A DNA stretch of 64,000 nucleotides from DATDFB01 sp035276475 (GTDB lineage Bacteria > Acidobacteriota > Thermoanaerobaculia > Gp7-AA8). Location of the stretch: positions 1 to 64,000 of the forward strand of contig DATELQ010000004.1 in NCBI GenBank assembly GCA_035276475.1, in the 5' to 3' direction. Numbering within the stretch: position 1 is the first letter of the stretch; each line of letters opens with the position of its first letter. Below the pieces are notes generated by a model. It had not been told where the DNA came from. It saw only the letters and a list, made by a program, of their open reading frames with translations, and searched no databases. The translations under genes and the position numbers were made by a program. Below, in pieces: positions 61,403 to 64,000 of the stretch.

Positions 61403-61980
61403 TCCGGCCGCTCCGGCATTCTCCAGAACAGAATCCCGTCCGTTTGGGCAATTCGTTGCGCGAGCTCGTCGAGCGTCGCCGCGGAATCGACGACCTCGGT
61501 GCCGTTGGCGGCGATCCACTTCGTGGCGTGCTGCTTTGCCAGAGACGCGTAGTTCTTGTGGACCCATTGCGCGGCCGGCGACCCTTGCCGCACGCGCCTC
61601 GTCGTGCACGCCTCCTGGATCGACGCGGCGACGCGCTGGTAGACATCGCCGCCCGACCGCGAATGCGCCGCGTTGATGTAGTCCCACACGCCGAGGCGCA
61701 TCGCCCGTACGCAGAACGGCGCGTCGACGATCGGCGCAACGAGGATGACGACCGGGATCGCCGCGAGCAACGGCCGGATGTCCGAAAGCTCGCTCGTTTC
61801 GTTGTTCGTCCAGCGTACGGCGATTTCAAATTGCACTTGATCGCGCTGAATCTGTTCGACGGCTCCCGGGTGCGCCACGACGGCGGAGAGCGGGGTCTCA
61901 TCGACGGTCGTGTGCTCGAGAAAATCCTTTACCTGGTTCATCACGCCGTTGTTCGTGGGGTCGAAGAGGATCACCCTCAT
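61399..61980 (-). CDS. Pseudo-receiver protein with DUF5678 domain (193 aa)
   Basis: N-terminal half (about 1-130) has the receiver-like outline: RVILFDPTNNGVMNQ, IPVVILVAPIVDAPFCVRAMRLGVWDYINA. The phosphoacceptor aspartate after strand 3 and the conserved lysine after strand 5 are missing, so it should not be phosphorylated in the usual way. The C-terminal part (about 135-188) fits DUF5678: WVHKNYASLAKQHATKWIAANG-like with EVVDSAATLDELAQRI. DUF5678 is frequently paired with clan AA proteases. Coupled on both sides by 4-bp overlaps. Confidence 0.78.
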   Translation of the reverse strand: MRVILFDPTNNGVMNQVKDFLEHTTVDETPLSAVVAHPGAVEQIQRDQVQFEIAVRWTNNETSELSDIRPLLAAIPVVILVAPIVDAPFCVRAMRLGVWDYINAAHSRSGGDVYQRVAASIQEACTTRRVRQGSPAAQWVHKNYASLAKQHATKWIAANGTEVVDSAATLDELAQRIAQTDGILFWRMPERPE

Positions 61981-64000
61981 CCTCTGCCACCCCGCATCCT
62001 CGTCGGCAGTGTGATGAGGAATTCAGCGCCCGACTGCCGCTCCGGCGACGAGATCGCTCCGGAATGGGCGCCGATGAAGCGCTTGGCGATAACCAGGTGA
62101 TCGCCAGGATCGCCTCCGAACGAGGCCAACGCCTCGAGCTTGTCGGATGGCAGCGGCGGCCCTTGATCGGACAAGCGGATCTGGATGGTGTCGCCATTCG
62201 TGCCGAGGGAGAGCGACAGGGCCATCGGAAACGACGGCTCGGCGGCGGCGGCGGAACGGTCGCCGATGATCTCGGAGAGCGCGTTGTCGACGGCGACGGT
62301 GTCGACTTCCGCCTCCAGCCGGCCGGCAGGCAGGATCGGCTCGATGGCGACGTTGCCTGAGGCGTTTTGACGGTCGATGAACGCCCGGACGAACGCCGTC
62401 ACGTCGACCCTCGACGGACGGATCTCCGGCTCGGCGCGAACCTCGGCGATGTCGTTGAAGATCTGTTCGATCTTCCGGAAGAGCTCCGTCAGCGCGCGCG
62501 TGTGGGTGACGTCGCTCCCCGCGCGCTCGAGCCGGTAGACGATTCCCTTCGCCACTGTGAGGTTCGTTACGAGCTGTTCCGTTCCTTGCAGAACGACGCT
62601 GCGCATCGTCTCGTCTTTCGCGTCCGAGATCCTCGTCTCCTGCAGCGTCAGTTCATTGAGCGCGGCCCCCGCCTTTCCGATGGCCGCGAACATCGTCCGG
62701 TCGAACGAATGGAACCACCCGCGGGCGTGATGCCAGAGGTTCAGAACCGCCAGGCACTGGTCCTCATGGACAAGCGGAATGCCCACGAAGCCGTGGACCC
62801 AGGGCACCGGCGGACGAGCCGGCACGGAGACCTGGATGTCATACTCGAGAAACGGCTCTTTTTGCTCGACGGCAATGTTGGTCAGGAACTTCGGGTCATT
62901 GGTAAGAAAGGAGAGGTCCTGTGTTTCGGATCCGGTCCAGTCTCCACTGATCGCGAACGTTTCCCACCGCGGCTCTCTCAGCACCATGAAACGCGCCAGA
63001 TCGGCTCCCAATAAGCGGCACACGCGGTCGGTCCATTGTTGCAGCACGTGCTTCCGGCGCGTTCGCCCGGGCGGCAGCGGCGTGTCGTCCGACACCAAAC
63101 TGAACCACTCCCAATCCGCCATTTTGGCAGTGGCCTCGAACGGATCCCGCGATAGCAGCTTCGTCGCGTATTCGACCATGGCTTCGATTTTCTCAATGAG
63201 ATCGTCGGAGAGCTCGTCGGCGTCGCTCGCGCGGTCGACGTTCACGTTCAAGATGCCCTTGAATGCCGGCACAGGCCCTTTATGCGCCGTCGTGCTGATC
63301 CGCATGAGCAACACCGATTTGTCTTTGCTCGGCGACGCAATGAGCTTGGAGAGGTGTTGTGCGGAAACCTCAGTCGCCGCGGCCTTCCGCACGGATTTGT
63401 AGACCGTTTTCGCGCCGCCGACGGCCCGCAATGCGGCGAGCAGTTGCGCATTCTCAAAAAAGATCGGCGCCGGCACGGGCGAACGGCGCGGCCAGATGTC
63501 GAGGGCGACGAAGCGCCCTTCCTCGAACTCGTGATAAAAAACGACGGTCGCATCGCGCCGCTCATTGTGAATGGCCTGAATGAGCGTGCGGATGGTGCGG
63601 TCGTTGTCGGGGACTTCGAGCATCAGGCGTTTGAGCCGCTCGTCCCACGGCACGGGCTCGGCATCGTCGCCATATCCGAGGTCCGCGAAGAGATGCCCGG
63701 CCGCGCGCAGCCACTCGTGCCGGTATTGCGCTTCCTCCCGCGCGAAGGCCAACCCGAGCAGGGCACGCTCGACCGCGGGCTGAAGATCCTTTTCCATGTT
63801 GGCCTTGCTGAGCTCCAGCGCCAGCGTCAGCTCCGTCTCGCGCGAGGCACAGGCGATGCGCAGCACGTCCGGAAGGTTGCGGATGAGCCGCTCCCGGTCG
63901 CTCTTGCCGAGGGCGCGGATACAGGCCGCGGCGCACGCTTCGTGCTCGCCGGCGTCGCCTCCCTCCACGAACGTCTTGTCGTGGACGGAAGTGAGGCGCC
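61977..64000 (-). CDS. GAF-domain sensor with degenerate histidine-kinase C-terminus (N-terminus beyond window)
   Basis: At least 674 residues are visible and the frame stays open to the window edge (RLTSVHDKTFVEGGD...), so the start lies outside. A GTG at 63968 is only a candidate. Two sensor-like regions (about residues 90-260 and 300-450 of the visible part) read as GAF domains: VPWVHGFVGIPLVHEDQCLAVLNLW is the clearest. The C-terminal HATPase-like domain (about 540-660) keeps the N-box asparagine in VDNALSEI but has DQGPPLP instead of DxGxG, and no HExxT/P dimerisation histidine is seen. Likely a signal-receiving ATPase without phosphotransfer. First visible gene of the protease operon. 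Confidence 0.8.
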   Translation of the reverse strand, partial: RLTSVHDKTFVEGGDAGEHEACAAACIRALGKSDRERLIRNLPDVLRIACASRETELTLALELSKANMEKDLQPAVERALLGLAFAREEAQYRHEWLRAAGHLFADLGYGDDAEPVPWDERLKRLMLEVPDNDRTIRTLIQAIHNERRDATVVFYHEFEEGRFVALDIWPRRSPVPAPIFFENAQLLAALRAVGGAKTVYKSVRKAAATEVSAQHLSKLIASPSKDKSVLLMRISTTAHKGPVPAFKGILNVNVDRASDADELSDDLIEKIEAMVEYATKLLSRDPFEATAKMADWEWFSLVSDDTPLPPGRTRRKHVLQQWTDRVCRLLGADLARFMVLREPRWETFAISGDWTGSETQDLSFLTNDPKFLTNIAVEQKEPFLEYDIQVSVPARPPVPWVHGFVGIPLVHEDQCLAVLNLWHHARGWFHSFDRTMFAAIGKAGAALNELTLQETRISDAKDETMRSVVLQGTEQLVTNLTVAKGIVYRLERAGSDVTHTRALTELFRKIEQIFNDIAEVRAEPEIRPSRVDVTAFVRAFIDRQNASGNVAIEPILPAGRLEAEVDTVAVDNALSEIIGDRSAAAAEPSFPMALSLSLGTNGDTIQIRLSDQGPPLPSDKLEALASFGGDPGDHLVIAKRFIGAHSGAISSPERQSGAEFLITLPTRMRGGRG

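Overview
The window is strongly GC-rich and almost fully coding, with genes packed on both strands and many stop/start overlaps of the GTGA, ATGA or TGATG type. The gene content suggests an Acidobacteriota-type bacterium or a metagenome-assembled relative: a Ser/Thr kinase fused to a TolB-like beta-propeller, a DUF1501 + DUF1549/1553 pair, several GT-C membrane glycosyltransferases, small OmpA-like lipoproteins, VapBC modules and FtsEX. This placement is inference from gene content; there is no rRNA or marker set in the window. I found no tRNA, rRNA, insertion sequence, CRISPR array or replication origin.

Layout. 1-3668 is a minus-strand operon: a YtrA-type GntR regulator with a self-overlapping operator, slipin, DUF2255, a small anchored protein, and an ORF that runs off the left edge and joins a GT-C glycosyltransferase N-terminus in frame to PstS. 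3692-5043 holds the two subunits of a 3-oxoacid CoA-transferase. 5074-5745 is a VapBC module. 5830-9806 has an odd M20 peptidase, a PAS-GAF histidine kinase and small membrane/TPR genes. 9842-19585 has the kinase-propeller protein, OmpA-like proteins, a glycosyltransferase, a GGDEF-EAL protein and a large unknown membrane protein. 19674-28651 mixes an SDR, a methyltransferase, hydrolases, a second VapBC, an RDD protein, a UvrD-type helicase and an ornithine-cyclodeaminase homologue. 28688-38308 has a TPR/XRE regulatory pair, peptidase E, nucleoside uptake (NupC) facing purine nucleoside phosphorylase, CrcB, FtsEX and FtcD. 38292-38667 is a GIY-YIG nuclease gene between near-identical 30-bp inverted repeats. 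38673-56279 contains HemL, an OmpA protein, an erythromycin-esterase-like protein, an exopolysaccharide-initiating pair, the DUF1501/DUF1549 pair, endonuclease III, a DUF3857-transglutaminase protein, a cold-shock protein and an ABC exporter. 56288-58740 is a phased 21-bp repeat array in front of a family 8 polysaccharide lyase.

The most unusual block is at the right edge (58915-64000). Four minus-strand genes, tightly linked, encode a GAF/ATPase sensor lacking visible kinase phosphoacceptor motifs, a pseudo-receiver-DUF5678 protein, a retropepsin-like aspartic protease and a CspA-like subtilase without a signal peptide. A small stand-alone protein resembling a subtilisin propeptide (I9) converges on the subtilase. 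It looks like an intracellular, signal-gated protease cassette.

A second window-wide theme is transcription architecture. Many first genes of transcription units have a TANNNT -10 element only 5-9 nt before the start codon and no Shine-Dalgarno sequence, as expected for leaderless mRNAs. Other genes (DUF1761, the 531-aa membrane protein, the cold-shock gene, the subtilase) have good Shine-Dalgarno sites, so both modes appear to be used.
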